NCBI GenBank assembly: GCA_938039195.1
Contig: CALHVK010000053.1
Location: forward strand, 1-18,292
Origin: an uncultured Carnobacteriaceae bacterium
Lineage (GTDB): Bacteria > Bacillota > Bacilli > Lactobacillales > Aerococcaceae
Reading direction: 5' to 3'
Length of the DNA: 18,292 nt
Shown here: positions 5,758-13,836 of the stretch, piece after piece
Numbering within the stretch: position 1 is the stretch's first letter
How the letters are laid out: the number at the start of each line of letters is the position of its first letter
Program-made: the position numbers and the translations under genes
Notes under the pieces: generated by a model
Seen by the model: only the letters and a program-made list of their open reading frames with translations
Told to the model about the DNA's origin: nothing
Databases searched by the model: none

Positions 5758-6840
5758 GTGACGATTACTTCAAAAGCTCCCGGTAAACTCTTTATCGCCG
5801 GAGAATATGCGGTTATCGAACCTGGTCACGGTGCCATTGTTGCAGCAGTGTCGCGCTACTTAACCGTCACCATCGATAAAGCTACTAGTGTAGGAACCTT
5901 AACCTCTACGCAAAATCCAGACGTCGTTGTGGAATGGTCTCGCGAAGGAGAACTGTTTCAGGCAAAGGCAGATCATCCCTACAAATTGGTCGAAGAAGCA
6001 ATTCTGGTGGCTGAACAATATGTCCGAGAAAGTGACAAGGAAGCATTTGCCCTCTACTCGCTTTCGATTACAAGTGAACTCGATGACGCTAAGCGTGGCA
6101 TTAAATACGGCCTCGGTTCCAGTGGTGCCGTAGTAGTCGCAACGATTCAAGCCGTTCTTGATTTCTATGAGACTCCACGTACGCCGCTACTCGTCTATAA
6201 GCTAAGTGTTTTAACGAATCTCCGCTTATTGCAACGTGGATCCTTTGGAGATATCGCCGCCTCTTCTTTTGGAGGAATGGTGTATTACACAAGCCCAGAC
6301 CGAAGCGATTTACTCGAACAATTACAAAGCGACTCGATGAAAGCTATTTGTGATTCTGACTGGAAAGACCTCACCATTGAACGTCTTCCAGAAATTCCCA
6401 ACTTCACCCTCTTAGTAGGATGGACGGGACAAGTGGCTATCACAGATTCACTCATTCAGGCTACTGAGAAGAAACGGAAAGTCGAAACCGATAGTATCTT
6501 TTACAAAGAATTTCTTTCAAAGAGTCACACTATCATTCAAGGCCTACAAAGCGCTTGGAACGAACAAGATATTCCAGCCATACAAGAAGGCATCCGTTCG
6601 AACCGTGCACTATTAAATGAATTTGCACAAGAAATGCAGCTAGAGATCGAAACACCCGCACTACAAACACTCTGCGACATCGCAGAACAAAATGGCGCCT
6701 GCGCAAAAACATCTGGCGCTGGTGGTGGCGACTGCGGGATTTGCTTTACACAAAACGAAACTCAAAGACAACAAATTGACACTCAATGGGCCAAGGCTCA
6801 AATTCAAGTGCTTCCGCTCACCATCGCAGAAGCCTGGTAA
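5758..6840 (+). CDS. pmk: Phosphomevalonate kinase
   Basis: Phosphorylates 5-phosphomevalonate to the diphosphate. This is a GHMP-family enzyme (the mvaK2 type, 360 residues from the chosen start). SKAPGKLFIAGEYAVIEPG at 5-23 is the family N-terminus, YGLGSSGAVVVAT at 117-129 is the ATP loop, and SGAGGGDCG near the end is the C-terminal glycine motif. Two GTG codons are possible (5731 and 5758). The second is favoured because AAGGGAAG precedes it at a fitting distance and because it gives the usual short N-terminus; the earlier one would lie inside mvaD. Only 4 bases separate it from mvaD, so coupling is likely. Confidence 0.94.
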   Translation: MTITSKAPGKLFIAGEYAVIEPGHGAIVAAVSRYLTVTIDKATSVGTLTSTQNPDVVVEWSREGELFQAKADHPYKLVEEAILVAEQYVRESDKEAFALYSLSITSELDDAKRGIKYGLGSSGAVVVATIQAVLDFYETPRTPLLVYKLSVLTNLRLLQRGSFGDIAASSFGGMVYYTSPDRSDLLEQLQSDSMKAICDSDWKDLTIERLPEIPNFTLLVGWTGQVAITDSLIQATEKKRKVETDSIFYKEFLSKSHTIIQGLQSAWNEQDIPAIQEGIRSNRALLNEFAQEMQLEIETPALQTLCDIAEQNGACAKTSGAGGGDCGICFTQNETQRQQIDTQWAKAQIQVLPLTIAEAW

Positions 6841-6852
6841 AGGAGATTAATG

Positions 6853-7914
6853 ATGGATTTATTTCAACAACAAATGAATCGAAAGGACGAGCATGTAGGT
6901 CACGCGAACCAGCAATACCGTGCAACGAGCACTCCCGAATTCGTGGAAACGCGCTTCGTGCATCATCCCTTCACAACGGTGGATGTGGCTGATGTGTCGC
7001 TACAGACGAAACTTGCTGGACTCACCTTCGACGTTCCATTTTTCATCAATGCCATCACGGGCGGAAGTCCACTCACGACTGCGTTAAACCAGCGCTTAGC
7101 CATCTTGGCACGTGAAACAGGCATGGCAATGGCTACCGGTTCGATGAGTATCGCGATGAAATTTCCTGAAAGTGCACAAAGCTTCAAGGTCATTCGCCAA
7201 GAAAATCCAAATGGAATCCTCTTTGCGAACCTTGGTGCGCATTACGATGCTGAGGCTGCTAAACGCGCTGTCGATATCATCGAAGCAAACGCGATTCAAA
7301 TTCACGTCAACCGTGCACAAGAACTGGTGATGCCAGAAGGAGACCGCGTCTTTAGCAATTGGCTTAAAAACATCGAAGAAATCGTCAAAGTGAGTGCCGT
7401 TCCCGTTATCGTCAAAGAAGTCGGATTCGGATTTAGCCGTGAAGCCATTGCGCAACTAGAGAGTCTCGGAGTTGCTGCTATCGACATTAGCGGTACTGGA
7501 GGTACGAATTTCGCCAAAATCGAAAACGGCCGTCGCAAGGATGATAAACTCGATTTCCTAGAAGACTGGGGGCAAACGACCTTGACGTCGCTTATGGAAG
7601 CCCAAGGAAGCCGCACCCCAATCATCGCTTCCGGCGGTGTGAAGACACCAATGGACATGGCCAAATGCTTCGCGCTTGGAGCCAGTCTTGTCGGATTGTC
7701 TGGTGAAATGTTGCATCTCGTACGTAAAGACGACTCCCTTCCAGACGCCATTACTACTGTTCAAACATGGAAAGAGCAACTGACAACGATCTTAACGCTT
7801 GTCGGTGCGGATAGTATTTCTAGTCTCCAACAAGCTCCTATCGTGGTCGCACCAAGCATCCAAAACTGGTGTGATGCCCGCGGGATTGATTGGAAACATC
7901 TTGCACAACGTTAA
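6853..7914 (+). CDS. fni: Type 2 isopentenyl-diphosphate delta-isomerase (FMN-dependent)
   Basis: Interconverts isopentenyl and dimethylallyl diphosphate, using FMN and NADPH. The 353-residue TIM-barrel protein shows NAITGGS near 56-62, HVNRAQELVMPEGDR (substrate and metal binding), VKEVGFGFS, DISGTGGTNF and a late FMN phosphate-binding stretch (SGGVKTPMD, LGASLVGLSG). Two adjacent ATGs occur at 6850 and 6853; AGGAG (6841-6845) is 4 bases from the first and 7 from the second, so the second is preferred. It is the last gene of the mevalonate operon, 9-12 bases after pmk, and is closed by the strong hairpin that follows. Type 2 isomerases are typical of Gram-positive bacteria with the mevalonate route. 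Confidence 0.96.
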   Translation: MDLFQQQMNRKDEHVGHANQQYRATSTPEFVETRFVHHPFTTVDVADVSLQTKLAGLTFDVPFFINAITGGSPLTTALNQRLAILARETGMAMATGSMSIAMKFPESAQSFKVIRQENPNGILFANLGAHYDAEAAKRAVDIIEANAIQIHVNRAQELVMPEGDRVFSNWLKNIEEIVKVSAVPVIVKEVGFGFSREAIAQLESLGVAAIDISGTGGTNFAKIENGRRKDDKLDFLEDWGQTTLTSLMEAQGSRTPIIASGGVKTPMDMAKCFALGASLVGLSGEMLHLVRKDDSLPDAITTVQTWKEQLTTILTLVGADSISSLQQAPIVVAPSIQNWCDARGIDWKHLAQR

Positions 7915-7918
7915 AACA

Positions 7919-7949
7919 AAAACAGCTTAGGCAGTGCCTAAGCTGTTTT
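7919..7949. terminator. Bidirectional intrinsic terminator between fni and the convergent minus-strand genes
   Basis: AAAACAGCTTAGGC (7919-7932) pairs perfectly with GCCTAAGCTGTTTT (7936-7949), a 14-bp stem with a 3-base loop. It has Ts at the 3' side on both strands, so it can serve fni and the 63-residue membrane protein gene. Confidence 0.9.
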
Positions 7950-7955
7950 CTACTT

Positions 7956-8147
7956 CTATGGAAAAAATAAGTAATGGATAATGCGCAGTACGTAGAAGAA
8001 AATCCCCACGATGAGTAAAATAACCATCGCGACATGCACATACGGCCCTGCTGGAGTATTCACGAAGGCTTGTAGAGCTGGAATTTTCGTATATAAGATA
8101 AAGTACAAGGCACTAATCCAAAACCCGAGTCCCAATAATCTTTTCAT
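7956..8147 (-). CDS. Small two-span membrane protein of unknown function
   Basis: A 63-residue hydrophobic protein with two predicted membrane spans, about 5-20 and 38-59, joined by a short loop (TKIPALQAFVNTPAGPYVH). A basic N-terminus (MKR) and the end IIHYLFFP suggest both ends lie on the cytoplasmic side. AAAGGA precedes the ATG at a 6-base distance. The gene starts 12 bases after the exporter-like gene on the same strand and ends at the shared terminator, so the two are almost certainly co-transcribed. I do not recognise the family. It could be an accessory subunit of the exporter or an unrelated passenger. Confidence 0.75.
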   Translation of the reverse strand: MKRLLGLGFWISALYFILYTKIPALQAFVNTPAGPYVHVAMVILLIVGIFFYVLRIIHYLFFP

Positions 8148-8159
8148 ACGGCGTCCTTT

Positions 8160-9146
8160 CTATAAAACGAAGTACTGCATGATTAAGCTAGTGACAGTCA
8201 CCATAAACCAAGTAGCTAAACCGGTTAAGATTGGTTTTGCCCCTGCTTCTTTGAAGTGTTGGAAGGATACTTGCATTCCGATACCTGCTAATGCCATCGC
8301 CATCAACCAGTTAGACGCTAATTTTGCATACGGTACAAGGAAACTTGGGAATAATCCCACACTTGTAATGATGGAAGCGACCATAAACCAGATGATAAAC
8401 ATTGGCACGATTTTCTTCCATTGAACGCTTTGTCCTTCTTGTTTCATGCGACGTGCTTCGATGAATGATAATACCAGACACGCTGGAACAATCATCAACG
8501 CACGAGTAAGTTTTACGATTGTCGCGATTTCTAGGGCTTCCGCACTATAACTGGCACCGGCTGCGACCACGCTTGATGTATCGTTAATTGCTGTTCCTGC
8601 GAAAAGTCCGAATTGCGACGCGTCCATGTTCATCAAGTGCCCTAAAAACGGGAATAGGAATACCGCGACGACGTTGAATAGGAAAATAGTTGAAATCGAC
8701 AACGCGACCTCATCATCTTCTGCTTTAATAATCGGTGAAGCTGCCGCAATCGCAGAGCCCCCGCAAATCGCAGTCCCAAATCCAACAAGAATCTTCAGCG
8801 GACGAGACAATTTGAAGAAATTTCCTACAAGTAGCGCTGTTAGAAACGCAATCGAGATGGTCACGATGGTCACTGGGAACGACGACGCACCTGTTTGACT
8901 CACTTGCGCAAACGACATTGTAAATCCTAGCGCGATAATAGAGTAATTTAATAATTTTTTCGCTGAATAATTGATTCCCGGTCTAAAATCACTTGGAATT
9001 TTCCAAAATTGGTTCAAGACCATCCCTAAAATAATAGCAAATACCGCACTCCCGATGATTGGGAATAGCTTATCGAGCATGACTGAGACAACCGCTATAG
9101 CAAATGTACACAGCAATCCTTTTCTTTTTTCCATGAATGATGACAT
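8160..9146 (-). CDS. YeiH/UPF0324-family membrane transporter (putative sulfate exporter)
   Basis: A polytopic inner-membrane protein of 328 residues with roughly ten hydrophobic spans. The family signature CGGSAIAAASPIIKA is at 128-142, with DDEVALSIST following and NDTSSVVAAG further on, typical of UPF0324 (YeiH) proteins annotated as putative sulfate or sulfur-compound exporters. The substrate is not proven for most members. A longer frame reaches 9212, but AAAGGAT lies 8 bases before the ATG at 9146 and the extra 22 residues resemble no family N-terminus, so 9146 is chosen. The first span starts near residue 11. A palindrome sits upstream (9233-9256) and a small membrane protein gene follows in the same unit. 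Confidence 0.88.
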   Translation of the reverse strand: MSSFMEKRKGLLCTFAIAVVSVMLDKLFPIIGSAVFAIILGMVLNQFWKIPSDFRPGINYSAKKLLNYSIIALGFTMSFAQVSQTGASSFPVTIVTISIAFLTALLVGNFFKLSRPLKILVGFGTAICGGSAIAAASPIIKAEDDEVALSISTIFLFNVVAVFLFPFLGHLMNMDASQFGLFAGTAINDTSSVVAAGASYSAEALEIATIVKLTRALMIVPACLVLSFIEARRMKQEGQSVQWKKIVPMFIIWFMVASIITSVGLFPSFLVPYAKLASNWLMAMALAGIGMQVSFQHFKEAGAKPILTGLATWFMVTVTSLIMQYFVL

Positions 9147-9179
9147 TTTATCAGATCCTTTCAATACTAAATCTTTACT

Positions 9180-9188
9180 AGTATAGCA
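9180..9188 (-). promoter_or_regulatory. Extended -10 promoter of the exporter-like gene
   Basis: The minus strand reads TGCTATACT (9188-9180), an extended -10. A recognisable -35 is absent. The predicted start is near 9173, about 27 bases before the ATG. Confidence 0.55.
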
Positions 9189-9232
9189 CACTCCGCCTTG
9201 ATTTTCGAACACAAATTGAAAAAGTGCATCAT

Positions 9233-9256
9233 AACCGTGTGCAATTCGACACGGTT
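9233..9256. promoter_or_regulatory. Palindrome upstream of the exporter-like gene, candidate operator
   Basis: AACCGTGT (9233-9240) and ACACGGTT (9249-9256) are exact complements separated by 8 bases. There is no T tract after either arm. It lies about 45 bases upstream of the extended -10, a plausible activator or repressor site. Confidence 0.4.
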
Positions 9257-9268
9257 AACTATAACAAA

Positions 9269-9309
9269 AACCGCTTAGAATCATGCATCCATGCTGACTC
9301 TAAGCGGTT
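9269..9309. terminator. Terminator of rpiA
   Basis: AACCGCTTAGA (9269-9279) pairs exactly with TCTAAGCGGTT (9299-9309), with a 19-base loop. On the minus strand it is followed by TTTTTG just past the rpiA stop (9315). On the plus strand TATTTTTT follows, so it may act in both directions. Confidence 0.8.
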
Positions 9310-9314
9310 ATTTT

Positions 9315-9983
9315 TTAGAATTGTTTTACGACAACCCCATCAGGAGTTCCTACAAGCACGATATCCGTCATGTTTGTGAAGAGACCTTGCTCTACCACAC
9401 CTGTCATGCCTTTGATTTTTTCTCCAAATGCGATTGGGTCTTTAATTGGATAAACATCCAAGTCGATAATGTAGTTTTTGCTATCGGTTAAGTAACGTTC
9501 TCCGTCACGTTCGCGGAATGTGGGTTTGTATCCTAGCGCTTCAAAACGTTTGAATAATTGAAGTGACCCATAAGGCACCACTTCCACTGGTAATGGGAAA
9601 CGACCTAAGTAGTCGACCATTTTTGATTCATCTACAATCCAGATAACACTCTTTGATTGTTCGGCAACGATTTTTTCGAATAATAACGCACCGCCGCCAC
9701 CTTTGATTCCTGAAAAATCTGGAGCGATTTCGTCTGCGCCGTCGATTGTTACGTCGATATAGTCCACTTCATCCACGCTCTTCAATGGAATTCCAAGCGC
9801 TTCTGCTTGTTTCTTCGTTGCTAAAGAAGTCGTTACTCCCACGATTTCAAGACCTTCTTCTTTCACGCGGCGACCGATTTCTTCTACAAAATAGTAGGCT
9901 GTCGAACCAGTTCCTAGACCAACCGTCATTCCACTTTCTACATATTCTGCGGCTTTCTTGCCGACTAATTCCTTCATATTCAT
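9315..9983 (-). CDS. rpiA: Ribose-5-phosphate isomerase A
   Basis: Interconverts ribose 5-phosphate and ribulose 5-phosphate in the non-oxidative pentose phosphate pathway. The 222-residue length is normal for the family. GLGTGSTA at 22-29 is the phosphate-binding loop, TIDGADEIAP at 79-88 holds the catalytic Asp81 and Asp84, and KGGGGALLFEKI at 94-105 carries Lys94 and the general base Glu103. The ATG at 9983 has GGGGGAAA 8 bases upstream; an ATG two codons later is possible but less well spaced. An extended -10 lies upstream at 10016-10024, in the gap after uvrA, so rpiA has its own promoter, though read-through from uvrA is possible because no clear terminator separates them. Confidence 0.96.
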   Translation of the reverse strand: MNMKELVGKKAAEYVESGMTVGLGTGSTAYYFVEEIGRRVKEEGLEIVGVTTSLATKKQAEALGIPLKSVDEVDYIDVTIDGADEIAPDFSGIKGGGGALLFEKIVAEQSKSVIWIVDESKMVDYLGRFPLPVEVVPYGSLQLFKRFEALGYKPTFRERDGERYLTDSKNYIIDLDVYPIKDPIAFGEKIKGMTGVVEQGLFTNMTDIVLVGTPDGVVVKQF

Positions 9984-10015
9984 TCAAGTTTCCCCCTGAG
10001 AAATGATCTATGTTG

Positions 10016-10024
10016 AGTATAGCA
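10016..10024 (-). promoter_or_regulatory. Extended -10 promoter of rpiA
   Basis: TGCTATACT on the minus strand (10024-10016), the same nine bases as the promoter before the exporter-like gene. No good -35 is spaced correctly. The predicted start is near 10009. Confidence 0.5.
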
Positions 10025-10061
10025 TAACTACCTTCGTCAAACTATCTCTTCTCGTAAATTT

Positions 10062-12905
10062 CTACTTCTTTTTATGCGATGCGGCTGCTTCTAAGGCGCG
10101 TTTTAAATAACGACCCGTATGGCTATTTTTATCCTTCGCCACTTCTTCAGGCGTCCCTGTCGCAATGACAAGTCCACCACCGCTACCGCCTTCTGGACCC
10201 ATATCAATGATATAGTCAGCGGTCTTAATCACATCTAAGTTATGTTCGATGACAAGCACGGTATTTCCTGCTTCGACTAAACGATTCAACACTTCAAGTA
10301 GTCGTGCGATATCGTCCGTATGCAATCCAGTTGTTGGTTCATCGAGCACGTAGAAGGTATTGCCGGTTGAGACACGTTGGAGTTCGCTGGCTAACTTCAT
10401 CCGTTGCGCTTCTCCTCCAGAGAGCGTTGTGGCAGATTGGCCAAGGGTGACATAGCCAAGTCCGACATCCTTAATCGTTTGTAATTTACGTTTGATTTTT
10501 GGTACGGCTTGGAAAAATTCCACCGCTTCTTCGACCGTTAATTCAAGAATATCCGCGATACTCTTTCCTTTGTATTTCACTTCGAGCGTTTCAGAGTTAT
10601 AACGCGTTCCGTGGCACACTTCACACGGCACATATACGTCTGGCAGGAAGTGCATCTCGATTTTCAGAATGCCGTCCCCTTTACAAGACTCGCATCGTCC
10701 ACCCTTCACGTTGAAACTGAAGCGACCTTTCTTGTATCCACGGATTTTGGCTTCGTTTGTAGTCGCAAATAAATCACGAATATCGTCAAATACACCCGTA
10801 TACGTCGCTGGATTGCTTCGTGGGGTTCTTCCGATTGGGCTTTGGTCAATATCGATAATCTTATCGAGGCTCTCAAATCCAGAAATGCTCTTGAACTTCC
10901 CTGGTTTTTCCTTCGTACGCGTAATCTCACGCGCTAAAGCTTTCTTCAATACGCTGTTGACAAGCGAGCTCTTTCCAGAACCCGATACCCCTGTCACAGC
11001 CACAAAACGTCCAAGTGGTACATCCACATCGATGCCGCGTAAGTTGTTTTCCGCAGCACCTTCTAAATGGATCCAGCCCTTATCTTCCCTGCGACGTTCG
11101 CTTGGAACTGGAATATATTTTTTACCGGCTAAATATTGACCTGTCAGCGATTTAGCATTCTTCTCCACTTCTTTTGGAGTTCCAGCTGCGATAATCTCAC
11201 CACCGAATTCACCTGCACCTGGACCGATATCAATCAAGTAGTCCGCAGCACGCATCGTGTCTTCGTCATGTTCTACGACAATCAAGGTGTTTCCAAGGTC
11301 ACGCATGCTCTTCAATGACTCGATTAAGCGGTCATTGTCGCGTTGGTGAAGTCCAATCGATGGCTCATCTAAAATATAGAGCACTCCCGAAAGGTTTGAA
11401 CCGATCTGCGTCGCTAAACGAATACGTTGCGCTTCTCCCCCTGATAACGTTCCAGCAGCACGGCTCAATGTTAAGTATTGCAACCCAACATTGCGTAAGA
11501 ATTTCAAACGAGAGCTTACTTCTTTTAAGATTGGAGCAGCGATTTGCTCGTCAGTTTCAGATAAGTGTAAGTCCTTGAAGAAATCAATCTCATCATCTAC
11601 AGACAGTGCCAACACTTCACTGATGTTTTTGCCTCCGACTTTGACAGACAATGCCTGTTCATTTAAACGGAAACCATGACATCTCTTACACTCGGATTCT
11701 GCCATATATTGACGCATTTGTTCACGCGTGAAATCACTATTCGTTTCACGGTAACGGCGCTCTACATTCACGGCAACCCCTTCAAAAGGAATTTCGACAT
11801 CACGCACGCCACCAAATTCATTTTCATAATGGAACTTGAAGGTCGCATCTCCTGAACCGTATAACACCATATTCTTTTGCGACTGCGTCAATTTCTCGAA
11901 CGGAATATTCATCGGAATCTTGAATTGTTTACAAAATTGTTCTAGCATCGTTGGATAGTAGTTCGAACTAATGGGATTCCACGGAACAAGCGCTCCTTCT
12001 TCCAGCGTTAAATTCTTATCTGGAATGATTAAATCTAAGTCAACTTCGAGTTTTGACCCTAAACCGTCACACTCAGGACACGCTCCAAACGGCGCATTGA
12101 ATGAGAAGAGACGTGGCTCTAATTCGCCCACCGTAAATCCACAAATCGGACATGAATGGTGTTCGCTGAAGAGATGTTCTTCCCCACCAATCACATCGAC
12201 AATCGCATAGCCTTCTGCTAAACGAAGGGCTGCTTCAATCGAATCGAATAGACGCGAACGACTCTTATCGCTTACGACGATACGGTCTACGACGATTTCA
12301 ATATTATGCTTCTTGTTCTTCTCGAGATTGAATTCTTCTGTGACTTCATGCATCTCGCCATCCACGCGCACACGCACATAACCGTCTTTTTGAATCTTCT
12401 CGAAGACTTTCTTATGCTCGCCTTTCTTTTGAACGACAACTGGCGCTAACACTTGAATCTTCGTCTTCTCCGGCATCGCCATGACACGGTTTACCATTTG
12501 TTCTAAGGACTGGCTTTCAATCGGTGTTCCGTCATTTGGACAGATGGGTTTCCCCACACGCGCATATAATAAACGTAAATAGTCATTAATCTCCGTCACC
12601 GTACCAACCGTTGAACGCGGATTTCGTGACGTTGTTTTTTGGTCAATGGCAATCGCTGGACTCAAACCGTCGATACTATCCACGTCTGGTTTGTCCATTT
12701 GCCCTAAAAATTGACGTGCGTATGCAGATAGACTCTCTACATAACGACGTTGCCCTTCTGCGTATAATGTATCAAACGCAAGCGAACTCTTCCCTGACCC
12801 TGATAGTCCTGTAATCACGACAAACTTGTCACGAGGAATGCTCACATCAATATTTTTTAAATTATGAGATCGTGCACCGTGCACGAAAATATGGTCTTTT
12901 GCCAT
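10062..12905 (-). CDS. uvrA: Excinuclease ABC subunit A
   Basis: Damage-recognition ATPase of nucleotide excision repair; it loads UvrB onto DNA lesions. At 947 residues it has the full family length, with two ABC ATPase modules. The first Walker A is GLSGSGKS at 33-40 and the second is GVSGSGKSS in the C-terminal half. ABC signature segments (LSGGEAQRI and LSGGEAQRM) and Walker B/D-loop segments (LYILDEPSIGLH, FYVLDEPTTGLH) are intact. Two zinc modules are present: CPIC followed by CPEC in the first half, and CESC followed by CEVC in the second. The ATG has GAGGT 6 bases upstream. uvrB is often beside uvrA in Firmicutes but is not in this window; here exoA lies upstream on the same strand. 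A SOS box overlaps the promoter, so induction after DNA damage is expected. Confidence 0.98.
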   Translation of the reverse strand: MAKDHIFVHGARSHNLKNIDVSIPRDKFVVITGLSGSGKSSLAFDTLYAEGQRRYVESLSAYARQFLGQMDKPDVDSIDGLSPAIAIDQKTTSRNPRSTVGTVTEINDYLRLLYARVGKPICPNDGTPIESQSLEQMVNRVMAMPEKTKIQVLAPVVVQKKGEHKKVFEKIQKDGYVRVRVDGEMHEVTEEFNLEKNKKHNIEIVVDRIVVSDKSRSRLFDSIEAALRLAEGYAIVDVIGGEEHLFSEHHSCPICGFTVGELEPRLFSFNAPFGACPECDGLGSKLEVDLDLIIPDKNLTLEEGALVPWNPISSNYYPTMLEQFCKQFKIPMNIPFEKLTQSQKNMVLYGSGDATFKFHYENEFGGVRDVEIPFEGVAVNVERRYRETNSDFTREQMRQYMAESECKRCHGFRLNEQALSVKVGGKNISEVLALSVDDEIDFFKDLHLSETDEQIAAPILKEVSSRLKFLRNVGLQYLTLSRAAGTLSGGEAQRIRLATQIGSNLSGVLYILDEPSIGLHQRDNDRLIESLKSMRDLGNTLIVVEHDEDTMRAADYLIDIGPGAGEFGGEIIAAGTPKEVEKNAKSLTGQYLAGKKYIPVPSERRREDKGWIHLEGAAENNLRGIDVDVPLGRFVAVTGVSGSGKSSLVNSVLKKALAREITRTKEKPGKFKSISGFESLDKIIDIDQSPIGRTPRSNPATYTGVFDDIRDLFATTNEAKIRGYKKGRFSFNVKGGRCESCKGDGILKIEMHFLPDVYVPCEVCHGTRYNSETLEVKYKGKSIADILELTVEEAVEFFQAVPKIKRKLQTIKDVGLGYVTLGQSATTLSGGEAQRMKLASELQRVSTGNTFYVLDEPTTGLHTDDIARLLEVLNRLVEAGNTVLVIEHNLDVIKTADYIIDMGPEGGSGGGLVIATGTPEEVAKDKNSHTGRYLKRALEAAASHKKK

Positions 12906-12935
12906 TTCTATACCTCTTTTTTAATCGATACCTCT

Positions 12936-12964
12936 ATTGTATCAAACTTTCTACGTGCGAACAA
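12936..12964 (-). promoter_or_regulatory. Promoter of uvrA
   Basis: TTGTTC (12964-12959) and TACAAT (12941-12936) are spaced by exactly 17 bases on the minus strand, and TGA before the -10 makes it extended as well. The predicted start is near 12929, about 24 bases before the ATG. Confidence 0.75.
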
Positions 12965-12971
12965 ACGTTCT
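12958..12971. promoter_or_regulatory. LexA/DinR SOS box over the uvrA -35
   Basis: CGAACAAACGTTCT fits the Gram-positive DinR/LexA consensus CGAACRNRYGTTYC at every position but the last. It contains the -35 hexamer of uvrA, so bound LexA would block RNA polymerase. It abuts the exoA stop codon. Confidence 0.8.
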
Positions 12972-13735
12972 TATAGTTTTACTTCGATTTCTACTGGACA
13001 GTGGTCGCTCCCTGTGACGTCGCTACGAATATCGACTTCTTTAAGAAGCGGCGCGAGAACCTCAGATACGACAAAATAGTCAATTCTCCATCCGATATTT
13101 CGTGCACGAGCGCCACCCATGTAGCTCCACCAACTATACGCTCCTACTGTGTCCGGATGTAAGTAGCGGAACGCATCCACTAAGCCACTTGATACAACTT
13201 GGTCGAATTTTGCGCGTTCTTCTTTAGTGAATCCAGCATTCATCGTATTCGTTTTTGGATTGGCCAAGTCGATTTCTTTATGTGCCACGTTCAAGTCGCC
13301 ACAGAAAATAACAGGTTTTGTCTCTTCTAGCTTCTTGATGTATGCAAGGAAATCATCTTCCCAAACTTGGCGGTAGGCTAGACGGGATAAGTCGCGCTTG
13401 GCATTTGGTGTATAGACGGTTACTAAGTAGAATTTCTCGAATTCGGCTGTAATCACACGTCCCTCTTGGTCATGTTCTTCAATGCCGATTCCATACGTCA
13501 CCGATAAAGGTTTTACTTTGGTGAAGATAGCTGTCCCAGAATAGCCTTTTTTCACAGCCGAGTTGAAATACACATCATACTCGCTAAACTCCATTCCGAG
13601 TTCCACTTGTTCTTGTTGCGCCTTTGTTTCTTGTAGGCATAAAATATCTGGATTACTTTCTAATACATACTCTTGTAGAGCACCTTTATTTAATACCGAA
13701 CGAATTCCGTTCACGTTCCACGTTGCTAATTTCAT
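12971..13735 (-). CDS. exoA: Exodeoxyribonuclease III / AP endonuclease
   Basis: Cuts DNA at abasic sites and trims 3' ends in base excision repair. The 254-residue endonuclease/exonuclease/phosphatase fold has WNVNGIRS at 6-13, LQETKAQ with Glu36 (metal ligand) at 34-40, TVYTPNA with Tyr108, CGDLNVAHKEIDL with Asp147 and Asn149, WWSY and RIDYF, and the final SDHCPV with Asp244 and His245. All expected catalytic residues are present. GGAGGG is 6 bases before the ATG. It ends right at the SOS box of uvrA, which has its own promoter, so exoA and uvrA are probably separate units, with partial read-through possible. Confidence 0.96.
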   Translation of the reverse strand: MKLATWNVNGIRSVLNKGALQEYVLESNPDILCLQETKAQQEQVELGMEFSEYDVYFNSAVKKGYSGTAIFTKVKPLSVTYGIGIEEHDQEGRVITAEFEKFYLVTVYTPNAKRDLSRLAYRQVWEDDFLAYIKKLEETKPVIFCGDLNVAHKEIDLANPKTNTMNAGFTKEERAKFDQVVSSGLVDAFRYLHPDTVGAYSWWSYMGGARARNIGWRIDYFVVSEVLAPLLKEVDIRSDVTGSDHCPVEIEVKL

Positions 13736-13761
13736 ATTTTTCCCTCCATTACGTCTCTTTC

Positions 13762-13770
13762 ATAGTATCA
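13762..13770 (-). promoter_or_regulatory. Extended -10 promoter of exoA
   Basis: TGATACTAT on the minus strand (13770-13762). No clear -35. It lies about 27 bases before the ATG. Confidence 0.45.
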
Positions 13771-13794
13771 ACTCTAGGGCCTTTTTGCGAATAA

Positions 13795-13836
13795 AAATAA
13801 CCAGAGGAAAGCATTTCTGCCTCCTTCTGGTTATTT
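13795..13836 (-). terminator. Terminator of the two-component operon
   Basis: AAATAACCAGA (13795-13805) pairs with TCTGGTTATTT (13826-13836). On the minus strand the T-rich side TTATTTTTATT follows the stem. The stem overlaps the stop codon of the histidine kinase gene. Confidence 0.8.

Noticed and set aside
7302..7751. 149-codon open frame on the minus strand
   Set aside because: It is antisense to fni, which has clear family motifs throughout. It has no ribosome site, and its Ser/Pro/Arg-rich composition is typical of a shadow frame.
10669..11139. 156-codon open frame on the plus strand
   Set aside because: It lies entirely antisense to uvrA, which is intact with both ATPase modules. The translation is low-complexity and resembles no family.
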